Shown piece by piece: positions 38,051 to 47,093 of a stretch of 64,000 bases of DNA (the first letter of the stretch is position 1; each line of letters starts with the position of its first letter). The notes beneath the pieces are model-generated. The model saw only the letters and a program-made list of their open reading frames with translations, had not been told where the DNA came from and searched no databases. The stretch comes from Novosphingobium sp. 9U (GTDB taxonomy: Bacteria > Pseudomonadota > Alphaproteobacteria > Sphingomonadales > Sphingomonadaceae), in contig NZ_LR732469.1 in NCBI RefSeq assembly GCF_902506425.1, forward strand, positions 2,155,285 to 2,219,284, read 5' to 3'. The position numbers were made by a program, and so were the translations under genes.

Positions 38051-39940
38051 TCACCCCATCTTCTTGAGCAGCCAACCGAAGTTGCCGCCGCCGCGTGACA
38101 CCAGCCCCTGAAGCACCAGCTGCTGCGTCGCCACCGGGCGGCCCTGGCCGTCGACCCACAGGCTGTCCTCCAGCGCGATCTCGCAGCCGGAGGCGATGAA
38201 CTGCCAGTAGCTGCCGTCAGGCAGAGCCAGCCCGGCGCCCTGGCCGTTTTCCGACAGGCCAACCTCGACGTCGGGGCCCAGGTGGAAGCGGATGGCAAAG
38301 CCGACCTTGCCGCGCTTGGCCTTGCGGGTGGAAGGCAGCAGCAGGTCCTCGCCACGCAGCTCGGTGCCGTCGTCGCGCAGGATCAGGATGCGGCGATGGG
38401 TCAGGCCATAGCGGCCGGCATAGCCGTTGTGACTGGCCTCCAGGCGAGTCGCGGAGGAGCCACCGGCATCGATGGTGCGCCGTTCGATGTCGACTTCCGA
38501 AACACCGACGCCGATCGCACCGTTGATCAGGATTGCGGTGGAGTTCGCATCGTCCAGCGTCAGCGTCGAATGCGCCGCGGTGGCGCGCAGGCCTTGCTCG
38601 AGCCGCACCGGCACCAGCCCACCGGCTGCCGCGGCGCCGCCACAGTTGACGATCAGCCGCTGGCCCGCATGCGACATCTCGAACGCGAGCGTCGAGGCGC
38701 AACCGAACCGCGCGTGGCGGGGCATCGGCGGCGGTGCCGCATCGAACTGCAGCACGGTCCTGGCTGCCAGTACGCGCTGATAGCCCCACTGGCGCACGTC
38801 GCGCAAAGGCCGGGTGCGCACGCCGCTCGCTTCGATGAGGGTGACGACCTCGTCCTCCTCGATCGCCCAGCCGCCTTGCCAATTGCCGAGCGCGCTGTCG
38901 GAATGGACCAGCGCCAGCAGCGGCGGCACCAGCAACCCGATCATCGTCTCCACGGCCTTGGGCGGCTCGCGGCGGGTGGCGCGGTAGCAGGCGCGCAGGC
39001 GCACCAACAGCGCGATCGCGTCCATCTGCGCGATGGGACTGCGCGACAGGACGCCGCCGTCTTCGCCCACCAGTTCGCCCAGCGCCTTGATCAGTCCGGC
39101 CTCGCCATAGAGCCGGCGCGGCTTGCCGTCCGGCAGCAGCAGCCCGGCCGCGACGATCGCCGCCCAGCCGCCGAGTTCGGCAAGGCCGTCCTCCGCATGG
39201 CCGACGTTGCGATCCAGCCAGCGCGCGGTCTCGTTCATGGCGCGCAGCGCGCGGCTGCGCAGCGCCTTGTCGCCCGACAGGATCAGCGGCGCATGCACCA
39301 GCCAGGCGAGCAGCCGCATGCCGGTGTTGCCCACCGTCCAGGCCGGGCCCTTGCCCGGGCGCGCGGGCGGCTTGGGGTTGGCGTTGAGCCAGGTGTTGAG
39401 GATGCGCTCGGCAATCGGCGTGACTTGCGCGCGCGGGGCGCTGGCCTCCAGGTCGGCAAGCCAGGAGAAGCCGTGCACCACGCGTTCGAGCGGCGGAGTG
39501 AAGCGCGATGCGCCGGCATAGTCGACTTGCGCGATCGGCGTCTTGGCGCCGTGGATCAGGAAGTGCCCGGCCCGCAGCGCGGTGCCCGACACGCGATTGC
39601 CGGGCAGCGGACTGGTGACGGTCGCCAGCAACCGCAGCTTGGCCTTCTTGCCCATCGGCGAGACCAGCATCGAGCCGGGCACGCCGATGCGATAGGCGAG
39701 CCGGATCAGCCGCTCGCCCGTGCCGATCTCGGGCGGTGTGAAGTCGGTCAGCGCCAGGGCGCGGCCAGGCTCGATTAGTTCGCCGTTGGCGGCGGTGACG
39801 TGCGGCTCGCCGTCAAGGGAAGTGCCGCGATCCTCGTCCTCCAGCACGCCCTCCTCGGTCTTCGCATGGAGCGGTATCGCCCGAGGCTCGCTGCGGTTCC
39901 TTGCGACCGGGCGGGTTCTCGTGCGCACCTCCTGTTTCAC
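38051..39940 (-). CDS. heparinase II/III family protein
   Basis: A 629-residue polysaccharide-lyase-like protein: an (alpha/alpha)-type N-terminal half (~residues 80-390, with the FHGFSWLADL-type and HAPLILSGDKALRSRALRAMNE segments) and a C-terminal beta-sandwich (~400-610, with ASTLAFEMSHAGQRLIVNCGG and ASHNGYAGRYGLTHRR). No signal peptide is seen, so it may act inside the cell or on envelope material. Start is GTG 39940, five bases after the rpe stop, but a CAGGAGG element lies inside the first codons, so the true start may be slightly downstream. The usual substrate is not known. Confidence 0.85.
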   Translation of the reverse strand: MKQEVRTRTRPVARNRSEPRAIPLHAKTEEGVLEDEDRGTSLDGEPHVTAANGELIEPGRALALTDFTPPEIGTGERLIRLAYRIGVPGSMLVSPMGKKAKLRLLATVTSPLPGNRVSGTALRAGHFLIHGAKTPIAQVDYAGASRFTPPLERVVHGFSWLADLEASAPRAQVTPIAERILNTWLNANPKPPARPGKGPAWTVGNTGMRLLAWLVHAPLILSGDKALRSRALRAMNETARWLDRNVGHAEDGLAELGGWAAIVAAGLLLPDGKPRRLYGEAGLIKALGELVGEDGGVLSRSPIAQMDAIALLVRLRACYRATRREPPKAVETMIGLLVPPLLALVHSDSALGNWQGGWAIEEDEVVTLIEASGVRTRPLRDVRQWGYQRVLAARTVLQFDAAPPPMPRHARFGCASTLAFEMSHAGQRLIVNCGGAAAAGGLVPVRLEQGLRATAAHSTLTLDDANSTAILINGAIGVGVSEVDIERRTIDAGGSSATRLEASHNGYAGRYGLTHRRILILRDDGTELRGEDLLLPSTRKAKRGKVGFAIRFHLGPDVEVGLSENGQGAGLALPDGSYWQFIASGCEIALEDSLWVDGQGRPVATQQLVLQGLVSRGGGNFGWLLKKMG

Positions 39941-39945
39941 GCCGG

Positions 39946-40608
39946 TCAGTCCAGACCCTTGAGCGTGCGGATATTGGCGGCGTAGCGTTCTGGCCCACCG
40001 CGGAACGTAGCGGTTCCGGCCACGAGGACGTCGGCGCCGGCATCGACGCAGGCGGATGCGGTGGTCGCATCCACTCCGCCATCGACCTCCAGCCGAATGT
40101 CGCGGCCGGCCTTGTCGATCATCTTGCGCACGGCCTCGATCTTGCGCAGCTGGCTGGAAATGAAGCTCTGCCCGCCGAAGCCCGGATTGACGCTCATGAT
40201 CAGCACCAGGTCGATGTCGTCGATCAGGTAGTCGAGCATCTTGGCGGGCGTGGCGGGGTTAAGCGAAATGCCGGCCTGCTTGCCCAGGCCCTTGATCGCC
40301 TGCACCGTGCGGTGGATGTGCGGCCCGGCCTCAGGATGAACGGTGATGATGTCGGCCCCGGCGGCGGCGAATGCCTCCAGGTAAGTGTCGACCGGCGAGA
40401 TCATCAGGTGGACGTCGAACGGCTTGGTCGTGTGCGGGCGCAGCGCCTTCACTACGGCCGGGCCGATCGTGATGTTGGGCACGAAGTGTCCGTCCATCAC
40501 GTCGACGTGGATCCAGTCGGCCCCGGCTTCGTCGATCGCGCGGATCTCTTCACCCAGGCGGGCGAAGTCGGCAGACAGGATGGAAGGGGAGATAAGTGGC
40601 ACGGGCAT
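39946..40608 (-). CDS. rpe: ribulose-phosphate 3-epimerase
   Basis: Interconverts ribulose-5-phosphate and xylulose-5-phosphate. The 220-residue TIM barrel has the family marks [17 protein letters not shown] (~residues 7-23), [19 protein letters not shown] (~32-50), [15 protein letters not shown] (~137-151) and [11 protein letters not shown] (~174-184), which include the metal ligands His, Asp, His, Asp. It heads a minus-strand run with the heparinase-like gene and purH. Confidence 0.96.
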   Translation of the reverse strand: MPVPLISPSILSADFARLGEEIRAIDEAGADWIHVDVMDGHFVPNITIGPAVVKALRPHTTKPFDVHLMISPVDTYLEAFAAAGADIITVHPEAGPHIHRTVQAIKGLGKQAGISLNPATPAKMLDYLIDDIDLVLIMSVNPGFGGQSFISSQLRKIEAVRKMIDKAGRDIRLEVDGGVDATTASACVDAGADVLVAGTATFRGGPERYAANIRTLKGLD

Positions 40609-40873
40609 GCGTGGAAATGTCCTTTATGGGCGATTAGACCACCATATCTTGTGCGGACAAGCTGGCGCCATCGCGTTCTCCACAAGCGATGGTGCGGCCG
40701 GCAGGTATTTGTCCCAGGAGCACCCGTTCAGGATGCGGTACCGCGCGCGTGACTGCCAATTCAGTCCGGATTAAGCGGCCTTGCGGCAAGACGAAACGAA
40801 GGCGAACGGGGCTCACGACACACCGGCGGCTTGAACATGCGGCATGCGTCGGCCGCGGAAAGACAATCAGGAC

Positions 40874-41386
40874 ATGATCAACACCAGTTTCTCTCGACCT
40901 TTTGCAACGACCCTGGCGGGCGCGGCGCTGGCCGCCTTCGCTTTGGCGAGCGCTGCTCCGTCGGCGGCGCAGTACAAGCAAGAAGTGCGCAATGACATGC
41001 ACCGCTGCGAAAGCGGCGACGGGCCGGCTGTGCTGGTGAATGTGGAGGGTGTGAAGAGCTCTGCCGGCAAGGTGCGCATCCAGACTTACCGCGGCACGTC
41101 GGCGGATTGGCTGCAGAAAGGCCGCTGGCTCTCCCGGATCGAGGTGCCGGCGCGCGCGGGGCGGATGACGTTCTGCCTGCCGGTGCCGGGCGCGGGCTCC
41201 TACGCGGTGGCCGTGCGCCACGATGTCAACGGCAACGGCGGTACCGACATCCGCACCGATGGCGGCGGCATGTCGAACAACCCGAGCATCAACATCTTCA
41301 ACCTCGGCAAGCCGAGCGTGAGCAAGACGGCATTTCCCGTCGGCAACGGCGTGAAGGCGATCCGGATTGAGATGAAGTACTTGTAA
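40874..41386 (+). CDS. secreted DUF2141 protein
   Basis: A 170-residue exported protein. The first 32 residues are a classical signal peptide ending AAPSAAQ. The mature part matches DUF2141: VLVNVEGVKSSAGKVRIQTYRG, later FCLPVPGAGSYAVAVRHDVNGNGGTDI and a terminal KAIRIEMKYL. Such proteins are beta-rich and periplasmic; the role is unknown. A GGAC-type ribosome-binding element precedes the ATG. It is divergent from rpe across 265 bases. Confidence 0.85.
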   Translation: MINTSFSRPFATTLAGAALAAFALASAAPSAAQYKQEVRNDMHRCESGDGPAVLVNVEGVKSSAGKVRIQTYRGTSADWLQKGRWLSRIEVPARAGRMTFCLPVPGAGSYAVAVRHDVNGNGGTDIRTDGGGMSNNPSINIFNLGKPSVSKTAFPVGNGVKAIRIEMKYL

Positions 41387-41493
41387 GCGGCAGAAGGCTC
41401 GTCACTCGTGCGATGGTGCGGGTCCACCGCCTGAGCATGCGCCAGACGGACCAGCTGGAGATGTAGACCCGCCTTCCGGGGGTATGACGAAGG

Positions 41494-42240
41494 CTAGCCG
41501 ATCAGCGCGCGCACTTGCGTGAGGTCGCCGGGCTTGTCGACGTCGACCGCCGCCAGCCCGTCGCGCGCGGGCACGGCAGCGGCGGCGATGCCGATGCGCT
41601 GGCCGAGGCGGCCGATTGCCTCCGCCATCGTCAGCTTGCCCAGCCCGTAGCGCCACAAGGTTCCGGCGCCGAGCCGCGCGGCGATGCGCCAGGGGCGCTT
41701 GCGGTCGGCCTCCACTGCCGCCCAGGTCGCGATCGCCGCCTGCGCGTGCGCGTTCGCCAGCAGGAACAGGTTGCAACCCGACCAGCCGCCATCGGCCAGC
41801 TTGAGGTAAGTCCTTCGCGTGCCCGGCAGCGCGCGCTTCACGACATCGCGATGGGCCAGCAGCACGGCGACGTCGGCGGTCGGGGGCGCATCGGCCAGGA
41901 AGTCGTGCACCCACTCGGGCCGCAGCAGCGCATGGTCGGCGGTGGTCACCAGCATCGGCGCACCCAGCAGAGCGAACGCCGCCGCAACGCTGGCGCTCGG
42001 CCCGGGCCCGGTGGGCGCGACCTTGCAGCCGAGTGTCTCCGCCAGGGCGACCACGGCGGGTTCGTTGGCGCTGACCGCGATCGTCTCGCAGCCAGCCTGG
42101 CGCAGAGCCTGGACGACCCGGGCCAGCATCGGCACGCCGCCGACCTCGATCAGCGCCTTGTGCGCCACGTTCTCGGCAAGGGCGAGGGGATCGGGCGCGC
42201 CGGGGCGCGAGCCGGCGAGCACCAGAGCGGCAGGCGCCAT
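41494..42240 (-). CDS. MobA-like NTP transferase
   Basis: A 248-residue nucleotidyltransferase of the NTP_transf_3 type. The N-terminal loop is LVLAGSRPGAPDPLALAENVAHKALIEVGG (~residues 6-35), a loosened version of the GxGxR...PK loop, so the nucleotide site is unusual. Conserved features include TTADHALLRPEWV (~101-113) with the metal-binding acidic residue, and a C-terminal AVDVDKPGDL. It ends an operon with a Tam41-like and a lipid-kinase-like gene, overlapping the former by one base (TGATG). Could activate a headgroup or sugar phosphate. Confidence 0.75.
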   Translation of the reverse strand: MAPAALVLAGSRPGAPDPLALAENVAHKALIEVGGVPMLARVVQALRQAGCETIAVSANEPAVVALAETLGCKVAPTGPGPSASVAAAFALLGAPMLVTTADHALLRPEWVHDFLADAPPTADVAVLLAHRDVVKRALPGTRRTYLKLADGGWSGCNLFLLANAHAQAAIATWAAVEADRKRPWRIAARLGAGTLWRYGLGKLTMAEAIGRLGQRIGIAAAAVPARDGLAAVDVDKPGDLTQVRALIG

Positions 42241-43136
42241 CAGCGCTCCGCCTGCCGCGCGCGCCAGACCTGCCACAGCACGGCCGGGGCGGCCAGCACC
42301 GGGTGCTTCTCTCGCCAGGGGGTCAGCTTGACGGGTATGCCGGTGTGCCGCTCGATCTTCCACGCACCATAGCGCGCCGCGCCTTCGAAGGTGGTCGATG
42401 CGCGTACCAGACGTACCAGGTTGTAGGGCTTGCCCAGGCGTTGCCGCCGCTGCCACCAGCGGAGCAGGGCTGCCCGGCGTGCCGGCGCCAGGGCAGGGCG
42501 CAGCGTTCCATCAGCGTCCCGCGCGAAGGCCACGCCTTGCGCCTCCAGCGCCAGCGGCAGCAAACCATCGAAATGCGCAGCGTTGGCGGCCAGGATCGAC
42601 TCCTCGCGCCCGCCACGCTCGATGCGGAACTCCGCCGCGTAGGTTGCGCGGAACAAGGCGCGCCAGTACGCGTCGGCCGTGCCCTCTTCCGGACCGAGCG
42701 CGACGGCCAGCCGCGCCGCCGTCCGGGCGGCCTGTGCGAACGCATCGCGGATCGCCAGCGCGGAAGCGTCGTCACGGCTCCAGGCGAGTGCGCTGGGCTG
42801 AACGAAGCGTGCCCAGATCGTGGTGTCGATCAGCTGGCCGGCCGCGGCGGCCGCGAACGTCGCGAGCGTCATGGTCGCCACTTTCGCGCGCAGTACCGTG
42901 CCGTCGCGCTCCCATTCATGGTAGCTGACGCGGGGCCAGATGCCGCGCTCGATCGGTCCGGTGGTGAGTACGTAGAAGTCGAGCACACCCTCGGTTAGGC
43001 CGGTGCGCAAGTTCGAGCCGTAGAACAGCACGCCCTGCGCCTCAGGATTGACGAGGCGCTCGGCAAAGGCGCGGACCTCGGGGATCACGGGCCGGCCAAG
43101 CGCCGCCTCCACGCGCGCGGCGAGGGTCTCCCTCAT
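42240..43136 (-). CDS. Tam41-like nucleotidyltransferase-fold protein, uncharacterised
   Basis: A 298-residue protein without a confident family. VLFYGSNLRTGLTEGVLDFYVL (residues 36-57) has the G-S-x11-D-x-Y layout of the polymerase-beta-like nucleotidyltransferase fold, and overall size and order resemble mitochondrial Tam41, which makes CDP-diacylglycerol from phosphatidic acid and CTP. Its place, directly downstream of a lipid-kinase-type gene and overlapping it by four bases, fits cytidylyl transfer to a lipid phosphate. No transmembrane helix is evident. The match is by motif layout only. Confidence 0.55.
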   Translation of the reverse strand: MRETLAARVEAALGRPVIPEVRAFAERLVNPEAQGVLFYGSNLRTGLTEGVLDFYVLTTGPIERGIWPRVSYHEWERDGTVLRAKVATMTLATFAAAAAGQLIDTTIWARFVQPSALAWSRDDASALAIRDAFAQAARTAARLAVALGPEEGTADAYWRALFRATYAAEFRIERGGREESILAANAAHFDGLLPLALEAQGVAFARDADGTLRPALAPARRAALLRWWQRRQRLGKPYNLVRLVRASTTFEGAARYGAWKIERHTGIPVKLTPWREKHPVLAAPAVLWQVWRARQAER

Positions 43137-44200
43137 GGCACCACGAAGGTGAGCTGCGGCCCTTCTTCCAGCACGTAGTGACCCGAGGGAAACTCTTCGC
43201 CATCAAGGATGAAGGCGCCGCCCAAGTCGAAGTCGAGCGGGCCGGAGGCGACCCGATGCGCGCCAGCGCGCTGCATGAACCTGGGCAGGAAGCCCAGCAG
43301 GATCATCGGCAGCAGCATCAGCACCCAGCGCACCGGCGCGTCGAGCACTGCGAGCTTGAGCCCAGGCGGCGGGTTTTTGCCGAACAGCCGCAGCCCTAGC
43401 GGAAAGCGCTCGAATGTGGAGGCGACCGCCAGGAAGCGCTCGTCGGGCTTGCCGGGTCCGCGTCGGGGCAGCTCGCGTCCCGTCACCAGGTTGCGCACCC
43501 GCATGCGCGTGCTTGCCCGGAACGGATTTCCGGCGCGGCCGAACACGATCTGGATGATGCACCAGGCGATCGTCAGGCCTACGGCAAAGCTGTTGAAGGC
43601 GCCGCGGCGGTGGGCGGCCTGGCCTGCTCCAGTGCCGATAGTGAACACGCCCGAGCCGAGGAAGAAGCCGAGTATGCTGCTTTCTGCGCTTTCACGTCCG
43701 CCATCACGCCCGGCTCCACGCGAACTGATTCGCATCGGCCGACGCTGGATCACGCTGCCGCTGCGCGCCGCGACCAGCGCCTCGGCCAGGCTCCAGTGGT
43801 TGGGCAGGCCCAGGTCGACCGCCAGCGCGTTGGTCTTGCCCTTGGGCAGAACGATCAGCGCGGGCCATTCCTCGCCGAAGATATCGGCGCCGCACGTCAG
43901 TACGTCACGCACGGTGCCGTCGCCGCCGTCGATCACCAGGTAGTCGATGCCGCGCGCGGCGAAATCCTGGAGGCTGACGCGCAGTGCCTCGCGGCTGCGG
44001 GGAGCCTCGGTCAGGATGTTGGAACAGTCGGCAAGCTCCGCTTCCAGGCCCTTGTTGCGGTGGCTGCGGGGATTGCGGACGATGCCGACCAGCGGAACCG
44101 CGCGGGCACGCGGCGCGTAGGGCGCCGATCGAGACACCGCTGCAGGCCCTTGTCGCCCAGTTCGGGGAAGGGTTTCGAATTCGTAGATCGTTCCGTGCAC
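43133..44200 (-). CDS. diacylglycerol-kinase-catalytic-domain lipid kinase
   Basis: A 355-residue lipid kinase. The nucleotide loop IDGGDGTVRDVL (~residues 90-101, GGDGT at 92-96) and the WPALIVLPKGKTNALA segment (~112-127) are typical of the DAGK/LCB kinase family. The C-terminal region has a hydrophobic patch (RWVLMLLPMILLGFLPRF, ~278-295) that may dock on the membrane. The GKTN sequence replaces the more common GTGN. The family includes diacylglycerol, sphingosine and the Caulobacter ceramide kinase. It heads the operon with the Tam41-like and MobA-like genes. Confidence 0.85.
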   Translation of the reverse strand: MHGTIYEFETLPRTGRQGPAAVSRSAPYAPRARAVPLVGIVRNPRSHRNKGLEAELADCSNILTEAPRSREALRVSLQDFAARGIDYLVIDGGDGTVRDVLTCGADIFGEEWPALIVLPKGKTNALAVDLGLPNHWSLAEALVAARSGSVIQRRPMRISSRGAGRDGGRESAESSILGFFLGSGVFTIGTGAGQAAHRRGAFNSFAVGLTIAWCIIQIVFGRAGNPFRASTRMRVRNLVTGRELPRRGPGKPDERFLAVASTFERFPLGLRLFGKNPPPGLKLAVLDAPVRWVLMLLPMILLGFLPRFMQRAGAHRVASGPLDFDLGGAFILDGEEFPSGHYVLEEGPQLTFVVP

Positions 44201-44217
44201 AACCCCGCCTACTTAGG

Positions 44218-44253
44218 GACCGCCACTGCGGAAATCACCTGCAAATGGCGGTC
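44218..44253. promoter_or_regulatory. inverted repeat in the divergent lipid-gene promoter region
   Basis: GACCGCCA (44218-44225) and TGGCGGTC (44246-44253) form an 8-bp perfect inverted repeat with a 20-base spacer, in the 148-base gap between the divergent lipid kinase and CDP-alcohol phosphatidyltransferase genes. Spacing of about three helical turns centre to centre fits a dimeric regulator. No protein is known for it. Confidence 0.4.
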
Positions 44254-44348
44254 CGTTACGATCCTGCTACAGTTTTGTTGAAGGCACAGGCGCCTGCCAC
44301 GCCGCTCCTGCATTGCCGCAGCGCGGCCGCTCGATTAGGGCCGCAACG

Positions 44349-45497
44349 ATGGTTGAGACCCACACGACGCCCGCTTTTGCGACCATCGGCAGCAACGCCA
44401 CGTCCCTCTGGGGCCTCAGCGTCGAGGAGCGCGTGCGGCGGATCGCCATCGCCGCGAAGCTGGCGCCGCGGCAGGACCAAGCGGCCCCGGTGGTGCTCGC
44501 CAACGCCGCCTATGCCTTCGATCCGGCCTGGTTCCGCCATGTCGCGGCGCAGACAGGCCTCGTACTGACGGTGGGCGGCGTGCCCGTGCTCGCGCACGCT
44601 CGCGACGGCGCGGAGGCCGACGCGATCCAGGCTGCCATCGAAGGCGAGCAGCCGCTGGCAAATGCCGGCACGCTCCATGTGCTCGCCTACGAGGACGGCC
44701 CGACGATCGAGAACAAGGCGCTGCGCAAGCGCGAGACGCCGTTCGTCATGCCGCTGCGCGCGAACACGGTGCGGGCGATCGAGCGCGCCAGCTACTTCGG
44801 CGCCTACAAGGGCGTCACCGACATCCTGACCAAGTACTTGTGGCCGGAGTGGGCGCTGGTGCTCACCCGCATCTGCGCGAAGCTGGGCCTGACGCCCAAC
44901 ATGGTGACGACGATCGGTGCAGTGCTGTGCGTGCTCGCCACCTGGTGCTTTGCCGAGGGGCGCTACTGGCTGGGCATGCTGCTGGGGCTGGGCTTCATGG
45001 TGCTCGACACCGTGGACGGCAAGCTGGCGCGCTGCACCATCACCTCCTCGGCGTGGGGCAATGTGTTCGACCATGGCATGGACCTGGTCCATCCGCCGTT
45101 CTGGTGGTGGTTCTGGGCGACCGGGCTGGTCCACTGGAACCTTGGTTACGACGATACGACGTTCTGGTGGGTGCAGGGCGTGATCCAGCTCGGCTACTGG
45201 GTGCAGCGCCTGATCGAGGGCGTGTTCATGCGCCAGAACGGGATGATGCACATCCACGTGTGGCGCCGGTTCGACAGCCGGTTCCGCCTGATCACCGCAC
45301 GGCGCAATCCCAACATGGTGATCCTGTTCGTATCGATGCTGTTCGCCCGGCCGGACCTGGGCCTGATCGTGGTCGCCTGGTGGACCGCGATCTCGTGCCT
45401 TGTTCATGCCATTCGGCTGGTCCAGGCATGGCTCTTCCGCAGCCGCGGCGGCACGATCGTCAGCTGGCTGTCCGATGAAGGAGCTGCCGCGCGATGA
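44349..45497 (+). CDS. CDP-alcohol phosphatidyltransferase with degenerate NTase-like N-terminus
   Basis: A 382-residue membrane enzyme. Residues ~1-165 resemble a decayed sugar/nucleotidyltransferase domain (LWGLSVEERVRRI, ANAAYAFDPAWFRHV, VGGVPVLAHA). The C-terminal part carries the full CDP-alcohol phosphotransferase signature D223-G-x2-A-R-x8-G-x3-D-x3-D245 (DGKLAR...GNVFDHGMD) within a six-helix membrane core. It would swap CMP from a CDP-activated substrate for an alcohol. N-terminal fusions of this kind occur in inositol-phosphate and related lipid enzymes. It starts a plus-strand operon with HIT and glycosyltransferase genes. Confidence 0.87.
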   Translation: MVETHTTPAFATIGSNATSLWGLSVEERVRRIAIAAKLAPRQDQAAPVVLANAAYAFDPAWFRHVAAQTGLVLTVGGVPVLAHARDGAEADAIQAAIEGEQPLANAGTLHVLAYEDGPTIENKALRKRETPFVMPLRANTVRAIERASYFGAYKGVTDILTKYLWPEWALVLTRICAKLGLTPNMVTTIGAVLCVLATWCFAEGRYWLGMLLGLGFMVLDTVDGKLARCTITSSAWGNVFDHGMDLVHPPFWWWFWATGLVHWNLGYDDTTFWWVQGVIQLGYWVQRLIEGVFMRQNGMMHIHVWRRFDSRFRLITARRNPNMVILFVSMLFARPDLGLIVVAWWTAISCLVHAIRLVQAWLFRSRGGTIVSWLSDEGAAAR

Positions 45498-45919
45498 ACG
45501 CTACGATCCAGAAGTTCGGCTATCCCGCCACGCTGGTGGCCGAATACGCGCACTGGGTGGTGCTGCTGCGTCCCGCCCAGCCGACGCTCGGCAGCTTGGT
45601 GCTCGCCGCCAAGTCCGATGCTACAGCGTTCGGTGACTTGCCTGCGGAAGCGCATGCCGAACTCAAGACCGCCACCGCTGCGATCGAGCGCGTGCTGGGC
45701 GCGTTCGTCGGATATGCCAAGCTGAACTACCTCATGCTGATGATGGTCGACCCGCACGTCCACTTCCACGTGATCCCTCGCTATGAGGGCACGCGCGAGT
45801 GGCAGGACCTCAGCTTCCCCGACGCCGGCTGGCCCAAGGTGCCCGACCTCAACGCAGCCGTGGCGCTGGAACCTGGGGTAATTACGCAGATGGTTGGGGA
45901 GCTTTCCGCCGCCTTCTGA
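45494..45919 (+). CDS. HIT family protein
   Basis: A 141-residue histidine-triad protein. The active-site triad H88-V-H90-F-H92 (DPHVHFHVIPRY) is present, and the N-terminal part has the YAHWVVLLRPAQPTLGSLVLAAK pattern of the diadenosine tetraphosphate hydrolase/ galactose-1-phosphate uridylyltransferase superfamily. It may hydrolyse a nucleotide or move a nucleotidyl group. The ATG overlaps the CDP-alcohol phosphatidyltransferase stop by four bases, so its substrate may belong to the same pathway. Confidence 0.88.
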   Translation: MNATIQKFGYPATLVAEYAHWVVLLRPAQPTLGSLVLAAKSDATAFGDLPAEAHAELKTATAAIERVLGAFVGYAKLNYLMLMMVDPHVHFHVIPRYEGTREWQDLSFPDAGWPKVPDLNAAVALEPGVITQMVGELSAAF

Positions 45920-45930
45920 GTTGTGGCTGG

Positions 45931-47085
45931 GTGGCCGCTCTCACGATTTTCCTTCACCAGCTTGCTGCGACCGGTGTCGCGCGCAACGCGATCGCCATCG
46001 CGCACCACATGAACGCAGCGGGTTGGCGCGTCGCCCTGGTGACGGTCAAACCCGGTGGCGATCTGGCCGAGCAGGCGCACGGCCTCGATCATGTCGTGCT
46101 CGGCGGCCCGCATCTGCCGCGCAAGCTGGAGCTGCTGCGCGCGGTGCCGGCTCTTCGCCACGAGATAGAGCGGCTCGCCCCCGATGTGCTGCTCTCGGCG
46201 GGCAACCACGCGCACCTGGCGGCGCTGACCGCCATGCAGAGCCTGCCGGCCGGCACTCGGCCCGCGACCGTCTACCGCATCAGCAACGACCTGGCGCACA
46301 ATGCCGCGACCGGCGATCCACTATCGGCTCTCAGCATCAGGCGCCTGATCGCTCATCGGGTGGTACGTGACGCCACGCGCCTGGTGCTGGTCTCGCCGCA
46401 TCTTGCCGCCGATCCGCTGCTGACCAAGGCGCTGGTGAGCGGCAAGGCGCAAATCATCGCCAACGGTGTCGACGTCGACCACGTCCGCGCTCGTGCGGAC
46501 GAGCCTTGTCTGCATCCGTGGGGCGGCGAAGCGATACCGATCGTCCTCGGGGTCGGACGCCTGGCGCGCCAGAAGAATTTCGCCAGCCTGGTGGAGGCCT
46601 TTGCCCAAGCCCGCGCGCAGCGGCCCTTGCGGCTGATCCATGTCGGCGGAGGCGCCCCGGCCGAGTGCGAACGGTTGCAGGAGCTAGCGACCAAGCTGGG
46701 CGTTGCGGCCGATGTCGCGTTCGTCCCTCGGACCAGCAATCCGTTTCCGTACTTTCGCGCTGCCTCGGTGCTCGCCCTGCCGTCAGTCTGGGAAGGCTCG
46801 GCCAATGTCCTCCTCGAAGCGCTCGCCTGCGACCTGCCGCTGGTCGCCTCGCGTCTCGCGGGCAACGCCGCGGAGGTCCTCGGCCATGGCCGCTACGGCG
46901 TGCTGGTCGATCCGTACGATCCTGCCGAGATGGCGCGTGCTATCCTTACTCAGACCGATCCGGCCAGCGTGGTACGTCCGGCGGGCCGCGCGGCCGCTTA
47001 CGATCGCTCGCGTGCCTTGGGCGACTACCAGGCCCTGTTCGAGGAGCTAGCCTGTTTCGCGACGGAGCGCACCGCCAGCCGCTGA
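45931..47085 (+). CDS. glycosyltransferase family 4
   Basis: A 384-residue GT-B glycosyltransferase. The C-terminal donor domain has the VLGVGRLARQKNFASLVEAF opening (~residues 206-225) and the E-x7-E motif in WEGSANVLLEALACDLPLVAS (~287-307). The start is GTG 45931, 11 bases after the HIT gene; no ATG is suitable. It lacks transmembrane segments and would work on the cytoplasmic face. Its position links it to the lipid operon, and it could glycosylate the product; the sugar is unknown. Confidence 0.87.
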   Translation: MAALTIFLHQLAATGVARNAIAIAHHMNAAGWRVALVTVKPGGDLAEQAHGLDHVVLGGPHLPRKLELLRAVPALRHEIERLAPDVLLSAGNHAHLAALTAMQSLPAGTRPATVYRISNDLAHNAATGDPLSALSIRRLIAHRVVRDATRLVLVSPHLAADPLLTKALVSGKAQIIANGVDVDHVRARADEPCLHPWGGEAIPIVLGVGRLARQKNFASLVEAFAQARAQRPLRLIHVGGGAPAECERLQELATKLGVAADVAFVPRTSNPFPYFRAASVLALPSVWEGSANVLLEALACDLPLVASRLAGNAAEVLGHGRYGVLVDPYDPAEMARAILTQTDPASVVRPAGRAAAYDRSRALGDYQALFEELACFATERTASR

Positions 47086-47093
47086 GGGAAAGC

